A DNA stretch of 64,000 nt from Rhodospirillaceae bacterium (GTDB taxonomy: Bacteria > Pseudomonadota > Alphaproteobacteria > Rhodospirillales > UBA2165), in contig JABHAA010000121.1 of NCBI GenBank assembly GCA_018674495.1, forward strand, positions 27,446-91,445, written 5' to 3'. The notes beneath the pieces were generated by a model, which did no database searches, was not told the origin of the DNA, and saw only the letters and a list, made by a program, of their open reading frames with translations. Below, piece after piece: positions 30,993 through 41,796 of the stretch (within the stretch, counting starts at the first letter, position 1; each line of letters opens with the position of its first letter). A program made the position numbers and the translations under genes.

Positions 30993-32165
30993 ATGAAAAT
31001 CACCGCACTGGAAACCATGGCCTGCGATGCCGGGCGGCGGAATTATTACTTTTGCAAGGTGACCACCGAGGATGGGGTCGAGGGCTGGTCGGAATTCGAT
31101 GAAAGTTTCGGGCCGCCCGGCGTCTCCCTCGCCATCGAGCGGTTCGCGCCTTTCGTCATCGGCGAAGACGTGCTCGCCCACGAAAAAATATATGCCAAAT
31201 TGTTCAACGCAAAGCGCACCGCCACTGGCGCCACGTCTGCCCTGGCCGCCGGCGCTATCGAAAACGCCGTGCTGGATGCCAAGGCAAAGACCCTGGGCGT
31301 GCCCTGCCATGCCATCCTCGGCGGCAAAATTCGCGATTCTGTCCGCGTCTATTGGTCTCACTGCGCCTTTTGGCAGGTGAATTTCCCAGATGACTACCCT
31401 GAGCCAGCCATCACCACGCTAGATGACATCAAGGCGGCCGGCGCGCGCGCACGGGATATGGGCTTTACGGCGCTGAAATCAGGCATCCTGTTGTCCGAGG
31501 ATGGGCCGCTCAAAAGCTGGGGCGCTGGGTTCGGGCGGCCGTTTTACCCTGAGCTGAACATGGAGAAAAAGATCACCCGACAGATCCACGCCGAATACGA
31601 AGCCTTCCGCGACGGCGCCGGGCCGGATATGGATATTCTCCTGGACCTCAATTTCAACGCCAAGACCGAAGGTTTTTTGCAGGTGATCCGCGCCATATCG
31701 GACCTGGATATGTTCTGGATCGAGATCGACAGCGACAATCCCAAAGCCCTTGCCTATATCCGCGACCATAGCCCATTCCCCATATCATCGTGTGAGACAC
31801 TCATGGGCCTCCGCCGCTTCCTGCCCTATTTCGATAACCAGTCCATGGACGTGGCCATTATCGACGCAGTCTGGAACGGCATCTGGCAATCGATGAAAAT
31901 TGCCGCCGCCGCCGACGCCTTCGAAGTGAACGTGGCGCCGCACAATTTCTACGGCCATCTGGCGACCATGATGAATGCCCATTTCGCCTGTGCCGTTCCC
32001 AACCTCCGCATTGTCGAGACTGATATTGACCGCATCGCCATCGACAGTGTTGTGTTCGATGGTGAGCCCGAAATTGTCGACGGCTATCTGGTACTGCCCG
32101 ACACACCGGGCTGGGGCATCACGCCGATCGAAGAAGCCATACGGGAAAATCCGCCGAAGACGTGA
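30993..32165 (+). CDS. Mandelate racemase/muconate-lactonizing (enolase superfamily) protein
   Basis: 390 residues. Enolase-superfamily acid-sugar dehydratase or racemase candidate. An N-terminal capping domain is followed by the barrel: catalytic Lys162 region (FTALKSG), metal ligands Asp218 (LLDLNFNAK), Glu244 (FWIEIDSD) and Glu268 (SSCETL), and His317 (VAPHNFYG) as the second acid/base. The spacing fits the galactonate/gluconate-dehydratase side of the superfamily, but the residue two after Asp218 is Asn, not His. The true substrate is unknown. ATG 30993 has GAGGGGGA upstream; a longer start at 30936 is less good. First gene of a four-gene operon. Confidence 0.88.
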   Translation: MKITALETMACDAGRRNYYFCKVTTEDGVEGWSEFDESFGPPGVSLAIERFAPFVIGEDVLAHEKIYAKLFNAKRTATGATSALAAGAIENAVLDAKAKTLGVPCHAILGGKIRDSVRVYWSHCAFWQVNFPDDYPEPAITTLDDIKAAGARARDMGFTALKSGILLSEDGPLKSWGAGFGRPFYPELNMEKKITRQIHAEYEAFRDGAGPDMDILLDLNFNAKTEGFLQVIRAISDLDMFWIEIDSDNPKALAYIRDHSPFPISSCETLMGLRRFLPYFDNQSMDVAIIDAVWNGIWQSMKIAAAADAFEVNVAPHNFYGHLATMMNAHFACAVPNLRIVETDIDRIAIDSVVFDGEPEIVDGYLVLPDTPGWGITPIEEAIRENPPKT

Positions 32166-32193
32166 AGCCGGAATTACAAAAAGGAACAGGCCC

Positions 32194-33066
32194 ATGAGAT
32201 GGCAGGCGCGCCGCGAGAATTTTCGAGATATTTTGGAAGGTGATACGTGCGTCCATCCGGGCTCTGTGTTCGATCCCATGAGTGCCCGCATCGCCGAGGA
32301 TATCGGCTTTGAGGTGGGCATGTTCGCGGGCTCGGTTGCTTCCATGGCGGTGCTGGGAGCGCCCGATTTGATTGTCCTCACGTTGACCGAATTCGCGGCC
32401 CAGGCCTATCGCATCAACCGGGCCGGTGAATTGCCGCTTCTGTGCGATGCGGACCACGGCTACGGCAACGCGCTTAACGTTGCGCGCACGGTGGAGGAAT
32501 TGGAAAACGCCGGCGTCGCCGCCCTCACCATCGAAGACACCGAGCTGCCCGCCCCCTTCGGCGCGAACGGCAAGGCGCGGCTCATATCCATCGACGAAGG
32601 CGCCGGCAAGATGCGGGCGGCGATTGCGGCGCGGCGGGATAGCGCGTTGGTTATCGCCGGGCGCACCAGCGCCATGTCCATCGCCGGGCTGGATGACACG
32701 GTCCTGCGCATCCAGGCCTTTGAGGCCGCCGGCGTCGATGCCGTGTTCCTCACCGGCGTTACCAGCCGCGCCGAGCTGGACCGGTTATCCAATTCCATCG
32801 CCATCCCCCTATTCCTGGCCAACGCCAAGGGCGAGCTGGCCGACAAGGAATACCTTGCGTTACGCCGCGTGCGCATCGTCCTGCAAGGCCACATGCCGAT
32901 CATGGCGGCAATGAAGGCGGCTCACGACACACTCAAGGCCTTACGCGATGGCACATCGCCAGATAAGCTGGAGGGCGTCCCGGACGGCGATTTCATCAAA
33001 CGCATCACGCGGGGCGGAGACTATCAGGCAATGCTGGATAAGTATCTGAGCGCACCCGAAGACTGA
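32194..33066 (+). CDS. Isocitrate lyase/PEP mutase superfamily protein, oxaloacetate decarboxylase-like
   Basis: 290 residues. VFDPMSARIAEDIGFEVG, the metal-site motif DADHGYGN (85-92) and TIEDTELPAPFG place it in the ICL/PEPM superfamily, closest by eye to the PA4872-type oxaloacetate decarboxylase subfamily. The KKCGH catalytic loop of isocitrate lyases is absent, consistent with a decarboxylase rather than a lyase of isocitrate. ATG 32194 follows AAGGAACAGG and lies 28 bp after the dehydratase. It probably processes the keto-acid made by the upstream enzyme; that link is inference. Confidence 0.85.
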   Translation: MRWQARRENFRDILEGDTCVHPGSVFDPMSARIAEDIGFEVGMFAGSVASMAVLGAPDLIVLTLTEFAAQAYRINRAGELPLLCDADHGYGNALNVARTVEELENAGVAALTIEDTELPAPFGANGKARLISIDEGAGKMRAAIAARRDSALVIAGRTSAMSIAGLDDTVLRIQAFEAAGVDAVFLTGVTSRAELDRLSNSIAIPLFLANAKGELADKEYLALRRVRIVLQGHMPIMAAMKAAHDTLKALRDGTSPDKLEGVPDGDFIKRITRGGDYQAMLDKYLSAPED

Positions 33067-33081
33067 CGCCTAAGTACCTCC

Positions 33082-34320
33082 ATGCCCCAATCCCTCGCCC
33101 TACGCGTCTTCCTGCCCTTTGCCTTGGGCTATTTCGCGAGCTCGATCTTCCGCTCCATCAATGGCGTCATCGCGCCGGATCTGGTGCGCGATCTTGGGCT
33201 GGATGCGACCGAACTTGGCTTTATCGGCTCAACCTATTTCGTCGGCGCCATGCTGCTGCAAATACCGCTCGGCATCCTCGTCGACCGTTATGGGCCTCGG
33301 ATTGTCTATGTAGTCTGCCTGGTTCTGGGGGCCGCCGGATCGGCAATCTTCGGGCTTGCGTACGGCGTCGCCGGGTTGGCCGTGGGGCGCTTTTTAACCG
33401 CCATCGCGGCCGCTGCAAGCGCCGCCTGCGCGTTGAAAGCCTACGTGCTCTGGTACCCAAAAGAGCGCTTGCCGTTCCTCAACGGGCTTGGCTTCGCTGC
33501 GGGCGGACTAGGTGTCATGGTTGGCACCACACCGGTGGAGTTGGCACTGCCGTTACTGGATTGGCGGGACATTCATATAATCGCGGCGGCAGCCATATTA
33601 GCGACGGCGATATTTGTGTGGGCGGCAGTTCCCAGATCAAACGGCGGCCATAACAGCGGCTCCCTCACCGATCAGATAAAGGGCCTCGGCCTGGTGGTCC
33701 GGGATTTGAATTTTCTTCGCATTGCGCCATTGCTAGTCTTTATGGTCGGCGCCTTGGGCGCCATGCAGAGCCTGTGGGCGGGCCTTTGGCTACGCGACGT
33801 GGCCGCCATCTCGGGAACTCGCGCCGCCAATATATTGCTGCTCATCGCCGCCTCCATGACCCTATCGTTTTTCCTAAGCGGCCCGACGGCCAAGGTCCTG
33901 GGCGGGTTCGGGCTGAGCCCGATGAGCGGGAGCATCCTGGGTGCGGTATTATTCACAGGCGTGGCGGTAGCCTTGGTAAGCCAGGCGTTCCTGGCGCCGG
34001 CGGCGGTGGCCATTCTGTGGTTTCTGTTCGCGTATTTCGCCACCATGGGTATGCTGGCCTATGCTGGATTGGGCCAGTTGTATCCGGCAACGCTGATCGG
34101 CCGGGTCAATGCCTGCCTGCATCTATGCTGGATCCTCGGCGTCTTTGCCTTGCAGAATATTTTCGGTTTCGTGCTCGATAAATTTCCCACCGCCACGCCC
34201 GGCAGTTACGCGCCCGAAGGCCACCGGATCGTCATCGGCATCATCGCCGCCAGCACCGCCCTTGCGGTGCTCTGGTACTGGGCGGCGCCGAAGTTGATAG
34301 GTAAACGAAAGATTCTTTGA
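33082..34320 (+). CDS. MFS transporter (first of a tandem pair)
   Basis: 412 residues, 12 predicted helices. Motif-A-like loop GILVDRYGPRIVYVVCLVLG between helices 2 and 3. The N-terminus (PFALGYFASSIFRSINGVIA) is shared almost position for position with the next gene, showing tandem duplication followed by divergence. Likely imports the acid substrate of the two upstream enzymes. Starts 15 bp after the lyase. Confidence 0.88.
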   Translation: MPQSLALRVFLPFALGYFASSIFRSINGVIAPDLVRDLGLDATELGFIGSTYFVGAMLLQIPLGILVDRYGPRIVYVVCLVLGAAGSAIFGLAYGVAGLAVGRFLTAIAAAASAACALKAYVLWYPKERLPFLNGLGFAAGGLGVMVGTTPVELALPLLDWRDIHIIAAAAILATAIFVWAAVPRSNGGHNSGSLTDQIKGLGLVVRDLNFLRIAPLLVFMVGALGAMQSLWAGLWLRDVAAISGTRAANILLLIAASMTLSFFLSGPTAKVLGGFGLSPMSGSILGAVLFTGVAVALVSQAFLAPAAVAILWFLFAYFATMGMLAYAGLGQLYPATLIGRVNACLHLCWILGVFALQNIFGFVLDKFPTATPGSYAPEGHRIVIGIIAASTALAVLWYWAAPKLIGKRKIL

Positions 34321-34322
34321 CG

Positions 34323-35570
34323 ATGCCGTTTCTTATGGTCCTCCGTATCTTTATCCCGTTTGCCCTCGGCTACATGCTGGCGTCCGTCTTCCGTTCGATC
34401 ACGGCGGTAATCACACCTGATCTCGTGCGCGACACCGGCATGGACGCTAGCGAACTTGGCCTTGCCACCAGCGCCTTTTTTCTGAGCGCCACAATCATGC
34501 AAATACCTTATGGCGTGCTTCTCGACCGGTATGAGCCGCGAAGGGTCTATGCCGTGTTTCTTCTTATCTGTGCCGCCGGCGCGGTGGTGGCGTCACTGGC
34601 GGACAATGGCCTCACCTTCGCAGCCGGGCGGGCGCTCATTGCTCTTGGCACCACGGCCAGCGCGGTTACATCGTACAAGGTTTACGCCATGTGGTATCCG
34701 GCCTCTCGGTTGCCGTTGGCCAACGGATTGAGTCTCAGCGCTGGCAGCATCGGTATGATGCTCGGTACTCTGCCGGTCCAAGCCGCACTCGCATTTATGG
34801 ATTGGCGCGCCATTCATCTCATCGTTGCCGCAATGTTGGTGCTCGCTGCCGTCGGCGTTTTAGCCTTGGTACCAGCCCGCCAACCAGAAAAAGCTGGCGA
34901 GGCGCTATGGCAACAGTTTAAAGGCCTCGGCGAAATCATTGGAAGCTCGAAATTTTGGCACGCGGCACCCCTGTTGGCGGTGGTGGCCGGCATGTATGGC
35001 GGCCTCATTCAACTGTGGTCGGGACCTTGGATCAGGGATGTGGCCGGGCTCAGTGGCGGTGCAACGGCCAACGTACTTTTCCTTGCAGCCGGCGCCATGG
35101 TCCTATCGGGGATTGCTACCGGCCCATTGAGCGGGCTGACAAGGCGGCTTGGGTTGCCGATCATGGGGTTCGCGGTCCTTGCCTCGTCCGCATTCACCAT
35201 CATTGTGTTTCTCATGGCCATGCCGTGGGTGGCCGGGCCTCTGGCGGCGTATCTATTGTGGGGAGTGTTCGGCATCGTGGCGCCGTTGACGATGGTTATG
35301 TACGCTGCCCTTGGACCTGAATTTCCCAAGGAACTGAATGGGCGCCTGAACGCATGCCTCACCCTAAGCTGGTTGCTGGGCGCCTTCCTTGTTCAAAATA
35401 TATATGGCTTCGTCCTGGATTGGTTTCCGAACACCGAAACCGGATACGCGCCCGAAGGACATCGCCTGGCCATGGGCATCAATTTCGGAATTTTGGTGGT
35501 CACATTAGCTTGGTACTTTGTCTTCGGCGCCATCATCCGGCGGTGGGCAAAAATCAAAACCCGGCCTTAA
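34323..35570 (+). CDS. MFS transporter (second of a tandem pair)
   Basis: 415 residues, 12 predicted helices, clearly homologous to the preceding carrier (PFALGYMLASVFRSITAVIT; GVLLDRYEPRRVYAVFLLI). ATG 34323 is 2 bp after the upstream stop; a TTG two codons earlier overlaps it. The C-terminal helices also match in pattern (FVLDWFPNTETGYAPEGHR versus FVLDKFPTATPGSYAPEGHR). The pair could be two separate symporters or a heterodimer. The stop overlaps the end of the convergent membrane-protein gene by 4 bp. Confidence 0.88.
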   Translation: MPFLMVLRIFIPFALGYMLASVFRSITAVITPDLVRDTGMDASELGLATSAFFLSATIMQIPYGVLLDRYEPRRVYAVFLLICAAGAVVASLADNGLTFAAGRALIALGTTASAVTSYKVYAMWYPASRLPLANGLSLSAGSIGMMLGTLPVQAALAFMDWRAIHLIVAAMLVLAAVGVLALVPARQPEKAGEALWQQFKGLGEIIGSSKFWHAAPLLAVVAGMYGGLIQLWSGPWIRDVAGLSGGATANVLFLAAGAMVLSGIATGPLSGLTRRLGLPIMGFAVLASSAFTIIVFLMAMPWVAGPLAAYLLWGVFGIVAPLTMVMYAALGPEFPKELNGRLNACLTLSWLLGAFLVQNIYGFVLDWFPNTETGYAPEGHRLAMGINFGILVVTLAWYFVFGAIIRRWAKIKTRP

Positions 35571-36160
35571 AGCCCGGTCGCGAACTTGACCATGATCACC
35601 ACGATCAGCAGCTGCATGACGCCTTGGGAGGCGATGGTATAAAAATAGCGGCGCATGATGCGGCCGACCATTTCCACCCTGGGCTCGTCTTTGCGCATCT
35701 CCAGATAGATGCGGAGATTGGCCGGAAGGAGAATAAAAAGCCCCTGGATGGCTAGGATAAACGACACACCAAGGGCGGCAACAACCCACCAGAATTGCGG
35801 GAAGCCGAATTCCAGATAACCGGTCTGCACGGCCAGGTACCAGCCCGAAGTGGGCGCGATAATGCCGAGTGGCGTCAGGATGAACAGGGTCTTGGGCAAC
35901 AGGTTAAGGGAAAATGCGCGCCGTCCCTCGAAGTCCAGACGGCGCACCACCGGGCCGATGACAAAGCCCATGAGAATATCAAAGCCGGTCAACAATACGC
36001 CGGAAGCCACATGCACAAACCGCAACGGCCACTGCTCTTCATAAAGGATAACACCGACCAGGACGCCCAAAGCAATAAACACCCAGATCAGATTGCGAAA
36101 ATCCAGGCCGGCGACACGCCAAAACGGCTCCGGTCGAATGGCAACGGTTTCAGTATTCAT
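35567..36160 (-). CDS. Integral membrane protein, DUF2269-like
   Basis: 197 residues with about five predicted helices (LIWVFIALGVLVGVILYEE; FVHVASGVLLTGFDILMGF; TLFILTPLGIIAPTSGWYLA; FWWVVAALGVSFILAIQGLF; C-terminal helix). The pattern resembles DUF2269-type predicted membrane proteins with a His in the second helix, which in some families ligate heme. No pathway can be assigned. Its end is convergent with and overlaps the MFS operon by 4 bp. Confidence 0.7.
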   Translation of the reverse strand: MNTETVAIRPEPFWRVAGLDFRNLIWVFIALGVLVGVILYEEQWPLRFVHVASGVLLTGFDILMGFVIGPVVRRLDFEGRRAFSLNLLPKTLFILTPLGIIAPTSGWYLAVQTGYLEFGFPQFWWVVAALGVSFILAIQGLFILLPANLRIYLEMRKDEPRVEMVGRIMRRYFYTIASQGVMQLLIVVIMVKFATGL

Positions 36161-36228
36161 GGTGCACCCCCAACAGTGCGGAGTATGCGCTCAATTGCAC
36201 CGCAGCGCTATTGTCATTTAAGCCGGGC

Positions 36229-36306
36229 TTAATCCTCCCCCGGCTTGAAGGAAGTTGCCTGGGACGCCGGGAATGGCATCGGGGTCGAGGCGCGCTTGTC
36301 GTCCAT
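36229..36306 (-). CDS. Possible 25-residue peptide with a strong ribosome site
   Basis: ATG at 36304-36306 is preceded by AAGGAGGGAG at ideal distance. The peptide is MDDKRASTPMPFPASQATSF plus KPGED. A longer in-frame version with a short hydrophobic N-terminus (MLTIMLAVWCA) starts upstream. It lies between tRNA-Val and the DUF2269-like gene. The excellent Shine-Dalgarno is the only support. Confidence 0.3.
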   Translation of the reverse strand: MDDKRASTPMPFPASQATSFKPGED

Positions 36307-36407
36307 GGGCTCCCTCCTTGGCGTTGCGCACCAAACCGCCAGCATAATGGTAAGCATGCCAGAGCCAACACAAAGAATGGAGAGGTAAAAAGGATGCGTG
36401 GAAAGAG

Positions 36408-36483
36408 TGGTGGGCGATGACGGGCTCGAACCGCCGACATCCACGGTGTAAACGTGGCGCTCTCCCAACTGAGCTAATCGCCC
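36408..36483 (-). tRNA. tRNA-Val (UAC)
   Basis: 76 nt with encoded CCA. Acceptor GGGCGAT/ATCGCCC, D-stem GCTC/GAGC, anticodon stem CCACG/CGTGG with loop TTTACAC (anticodon TAC), T-stem GGCGG/CCGTC with loop TTCGAGC, discriminator A. Located downstream of hupB on the same strand. Confidence 0.97.
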
Positions 36484-36538
36484 TGATTTTATAAGTCAGC
36501 GGCCATTGATGCGGCAACAAAGGCCCAAAAGCAAGAAC

Positions 36539-36562
36539 GCCGGCCACGTTACCGTGGCCGGC
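36539..36562 (-). terminator. Intrinsic terminator of hupB
   Basis: GCCGGCCACG and its complement form a 10-bp GC-rich stem with a 4-nt loop, 23 bp after the hupB stop. On the minus strand it is followed by GTTCTTGCTTTT, a T-rich run. Confidence 0.7.
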
Positions 36563-36585
36563 TGTTCCTCAAGCGCAAAATTGAT

Positions 36586-36858
36586 TTAGTTGACCGCGTC
36601 CTTCAGGCCTTTGCCGGCCTTGAATTTGGGCTGCTTGGACGCCGGAATTTGAATGGATTCACCCGTGCGTGGATTGCGGCCCGTGGTCGCCTTGCGATTG
36701 GCCACGGAGAAAGTGCCGAAACCAACGACCCTAACTTCACCACCCGACTGCAACGCGCCGGTAATTGCATCAAACACACCGTCCACAGCCTTGGCTGCAT
36801 CGGCTTTCGACATTCCGGCTCCGTCTGCAACCGTCGAAACTAGATCGTTTTTGTTCAC
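36586..36858 (-). CDS. hupB: DNA-binding protein HU
   Basis: Histone-like nucleoid protein; binds and bends DNA as a dimer. 90 residues, normal length. The DNA-clasping arm sequence GFGTFSVANRKATTGRNPRT and the C-terminal PKFKAGKGLKDAVN are canonical. It starts with GTG at 36858 (NKNDLVSTVADGAGMSKADA). Gene order lon-hupB-tRNA-Val is common in alphaproteobacteria. IHF subunits are excluded by the arm sequence and by the neighbourhood. Confidence 0.96.
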   Translation of the reverse strand: MNKNDLVSTVADGAGMSKADAAKAVDGVFDAITGALQSGGEVRVVGFGTFSVANRKATTGRNPRTGESIQIPASKQPKFKAGKGLKDAVN

Positions 36859-37050
36859 GTTAAGGCCCCCTTTTCTGAGGTGATAGGAAAAAAATCAAAT
36901 AAGAATTTAAGGACACCCTGCGCCTTAAAACCGTGGCTAGTTTACGGCGGTCCTGACAAATGCGTCAATCGAAGACGCGAATTTATCCACATATTTCTCA
37001 ATTTTTCGCCGATTTCAGGGGGTTTTGCTCCTATTTCGGCCAAAATAGCT

Positions 37051-37083
37051 GGCCCCGCGGCGGCGTTCATGCCGCGCGGGGCC
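37051..37083 (-). terminator. Hairpin downstream of lon
   Basis: GGCCCCGCG (37051-37059) and CGCGGGGCC (37075-37083) make a perfect 9-bp stem, 40 bp after the lon stop and before hupB. The following sequence on the minus strand is AGCTATTTT, a weak T-tract. It is also stable read from the other strand. The remaining lon-hupB gap (to 36859) holds the hupB promoter region; no clear boxes were picked. Confidence 0.55.
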
Positions 37084-37122
37084 TTGTTTTCGCGAATCGA
37101 CTTTTGGCGGAAATAGGCGCGT

Positions 37123-39534
<2,412 letters not shown>

Positions 39535-39626
39535 CTTTATTTCTCCTTTTATTGGCCCCCTCGCGGACCGGCGCCTATCGCAGCTTGATGATCATTATGA
39601 TTTTGACATCAGAACCGTTGTTACAC

Positions 39627-39654
39627 CTTATACAATTTGTTCGATTTTTTTCAA
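39627..39654 (-). promoter_or_regulatory. Candidate lon promoter
   Basis: On the minus strand TTGAAA (39649-39654) and TATAAG (39627-39632) are spaced 16 bp, in the AT-rich clpX-lon gap, giving a leader of about 85 nt before the lon TTG start. This looks like a housekeeping promoter; I saw no good heat-shock (CTTGAA/CCCCAT-type) element. Confidence 0.5.
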
Positions 39655-39674
39655 AAATCAAGCCAACCGGAATA

Positions 39675-40940
39675 TTACGCGCTGGAATCCAGGTCGTCGC
39701 GACGTTCCGAATAGATATAGAGGGGCTGGGCGCCGTCTTGAGCCACCTCGCGGTTGATCACCACTTCTTCGACGCTGTTCATATCGGGCAACTCGAACAT
39801 GGTCTCCAAAAGGATGTCTTCCATGATGGAACGCAATCCACGGGCGCCGGTTTTCCGTTCAACCGCCTTCTCGGCGATGGCGTCCAATGCGTTTTCGCGG
39901 AATGTGAGGGTCACGTCCTCCATCTCGAACAGGAGCTGGTACTGTTTGACCAGAGCGTTCTTCGGCGCCGTCAGGATTTTCACAAGCGCTTCTTCATCCA
40001 GATCATCCAATGTGGCAATCACAGGCAGACGGCCGACAAATTCCGGGATCAAACCGAACTTTAAAAGATCCTCAGGCTCCACATCGCGTAAAATCTCGCC
40101 GGTCAGGCGTTCTTCGGGACCATGCACATCGGCGCCGAAACCGATCGAGGAGCCGCGCCCGCGTGCCGAAATAATTTTCTGCAACCCGGAAAAAGCACCG
40201 CCGCAGACGAACAGAATATTGGTAGTATCCACCTGCAGGAATTCTTGCTGTGGATGCTTGCGCCCGCCCTGGGGCGGCACGGAGGCGACAGTGCCTTCCA
40301 TGATCTTCAACAAGGCCTGCTGCACGCCCTCGCCAGAAACATCGCGGGTGATCGACGGATTGTCGGATTTGCGAGAAATTTTGTCGACCTCGTCGATATA
40401 GACAATTCCGCGCTGCGCCCGCTCGACATTATAATCAGCGGCCTGCAGCAGTTTGAGAATGATATTTTCCACATCCTCGCCCACGTAGCCGGCTTCGGTA
40501 AGGGTCGTGGCATCGGCCATGGTAAACGGCACATCCAGGATGCGCGCCAAAGTCTGCGCCAACAGCGTCTTGCCGCAACCGGTGGGGCCGACAAGAAGGA
40601 TATTGGACTTGGCCAATTCCACCTCATTATTTTTGGAAGTATGACCAAGCCGTTTGTAATGATTGTGCACGGCAACGGCTAGCACCCGCTTAGCGTAATC
40701 CTGGCCGATCACATAGTCATCCAGCACCGAGCAAATTTCGGCAGGCGTGGGAACGCCGTCGCCGGATTTGACGATATGGGTTTTGTTCTCTTCGCGGATG
40801 ATGTCCATGCACAACTCAACGCATTCATCGCAGATGAATACAGTGGGTCCGGCTATCAATTTTCGGACTTCGTGCTGACTTTTTCCACAGAACGAGCAAT
40901 AAAGTGTGTTCTTGGAATCGCCGCCGCTAGGTTTGTTCAT
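39675..40940 (-). CDS. clpX: ATP-dependent Clp protease ATP-binding subunit ClpX
   Basis: AAA+ unfoldase that feeds substrates to ClpP. 421 residues. N-terminal zinc-binding domain with four Cys ([21 protein letters not shown]), Walker [11 protein letters not shown], Walker B YIDEVDKI, pore and RKH-type loops, and the ClpP-docking IGF loop segment ([12 protein letters not shown]). GGAGGGCC ribosome site ahead of ATG 40940. In Caulobacter-type relatives ClpXP degrades cell-cycle regulators such as CtrA; whether this organism does so is unknown. Confidence 0.97.
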   Translation of the reverse strand: MNKPSGGDSKNTLYCSFCGKSQHEVRKLIAGPTVFICDECVELCMDIIREENKTHIVKSGDGVPTPAEICSVLDDYVIGQDYAKRVLAVAVHNHYKRLGHTSKNNEVELAKSNILLVGPTGCGKTLLAQTLARILDVPFTMADATTLTEAGYVGEDVENIILKLLQAADYNVERAQRGIVYIDEVDKISRKSDNPSITRDVSGEGVQQALLKIMEGTVASVPPQGGRKHPQQEFLQVDTTNILFVCGGAFSGLQKIISARGRGSSIGFGADVHGPEERLTGEILRDVEPEDLLKFGLIPEFVGRLPVIATLDDLDEEALVKILTAPKNALVKQYQLLFEMEDVTLTFRENALDAIAEKAVERKTGARGLRSIMEDILLETMFELPDMNSVEEVVINREVAQDGAQPLYIYSERRDDLDSSA

Positions 40941-41054
40941 TGGCCCTCCAGCCTCGACATCGGGCAGTTGCTGTCAATTTTAGGCATCGATTGCACTGCC
41001 GCACAATCGATTATTTGGGTATGGGCCAACGCGGGCGAATACGCACTGCACCTT

Positions 41055-41735
41055 TTAATCGGTATCTCCCTTGCCGCCATTATCATTATCATCGCCATTT
41101 CCACCTTGATCGCCGTCATCATCTTCTACAGGACGCTTGGTTACCACTTCGTCAATAAGCCCGAATTCCACGGCTTCCTGGGGTGACAAAAAGTTATCGC
41201 GCTCGACGGCAGTCTCGATATCCTTCAATTCCTGGCCAGTGTGCTTTACATAGATATTGTTCAGCCGAGCCCTCAGCGCAAGTATCTCACGCGCTTGAAT
41301 TTCAATATCCGTTGCCTGCCCCTGGGCGCCGCCGGAAGGCTGGTGAACCATGATTCGGGAGTTGGGAAGTGCGAATCGCTGTCCGGGCGCGCCGGCGGCG
41401 AGCAGCAATGAGCCCATCGAAGCCGCCTGACCAATACATACTGTAGATATCGCCGGGCGTACATACTGCATGGTGTCGTAGATCGCCAAGCCCGAGGTCA
41501 CGATGCCGCCCGGAGAATTAATATAAAAGGCGATCTCTTTTTTCGGGTTTTCCGATTCTAAATACAGAAGCTGCGCGCAGACCAGGCTGGAAATATAATC
41601 GTCTATACCGCCGGTAACGAAAATAATCCGCTCCTTCAGCAGCCGCGAGTATATGTCGTAGGCGCGCTCTCCCCGATTGGTGGTTTCGACCACCATGGGA
41701 ACCAGATTGTTGTAGACTTCGTAGGGATCGCTCAT
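41055..41735 (-). CDS. clpP: ATP-dependent Clp protease proteolytic subunit, with Asp/Gly/Asn-rich tail
   Basis: 226 residues. Catalytic triad Ser106 (QAASMGS), His131 (MVHQPSGG) and Asp180 (ERDNFLS) are present. Usual ClpP ends near residue 203; here residues about 204-226 form an acidic low-complexity tail ([20 protein letters not shown]). Start ATG 41735 with GGAAC upstream; a start four codons earlier (MEQK) is possible. Located between tig and clpX as usual, 114 bp from clpX. Confidence 0.96.
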   Translation of the reverse strand: MSDPYEVYNNLVPMVVETTNRGERAYDIYSRLLKERIIFVTGGIDDYISSLVCAQLLYLESENPKKEIAFYINSPGGIVTSGLAIYDTMQYVRPAISTVCIGQAASMGSLLLAAGAPGQRFALPNSRIMVHQPSGGAQGQATDIEIQAREILALRARLNNIYVKHTGQELKDIETAVERDNFLSPQEAVEFGLIDEVVTKRPVEDDDGDQGGNGDDNDNGGKGDTD

Positions 41736-41796
41736 TTTTTGTTCCAAATTTGTCGTTACTGGGATCCGCGCGGATATATCGCCGTACGTATGTTAT

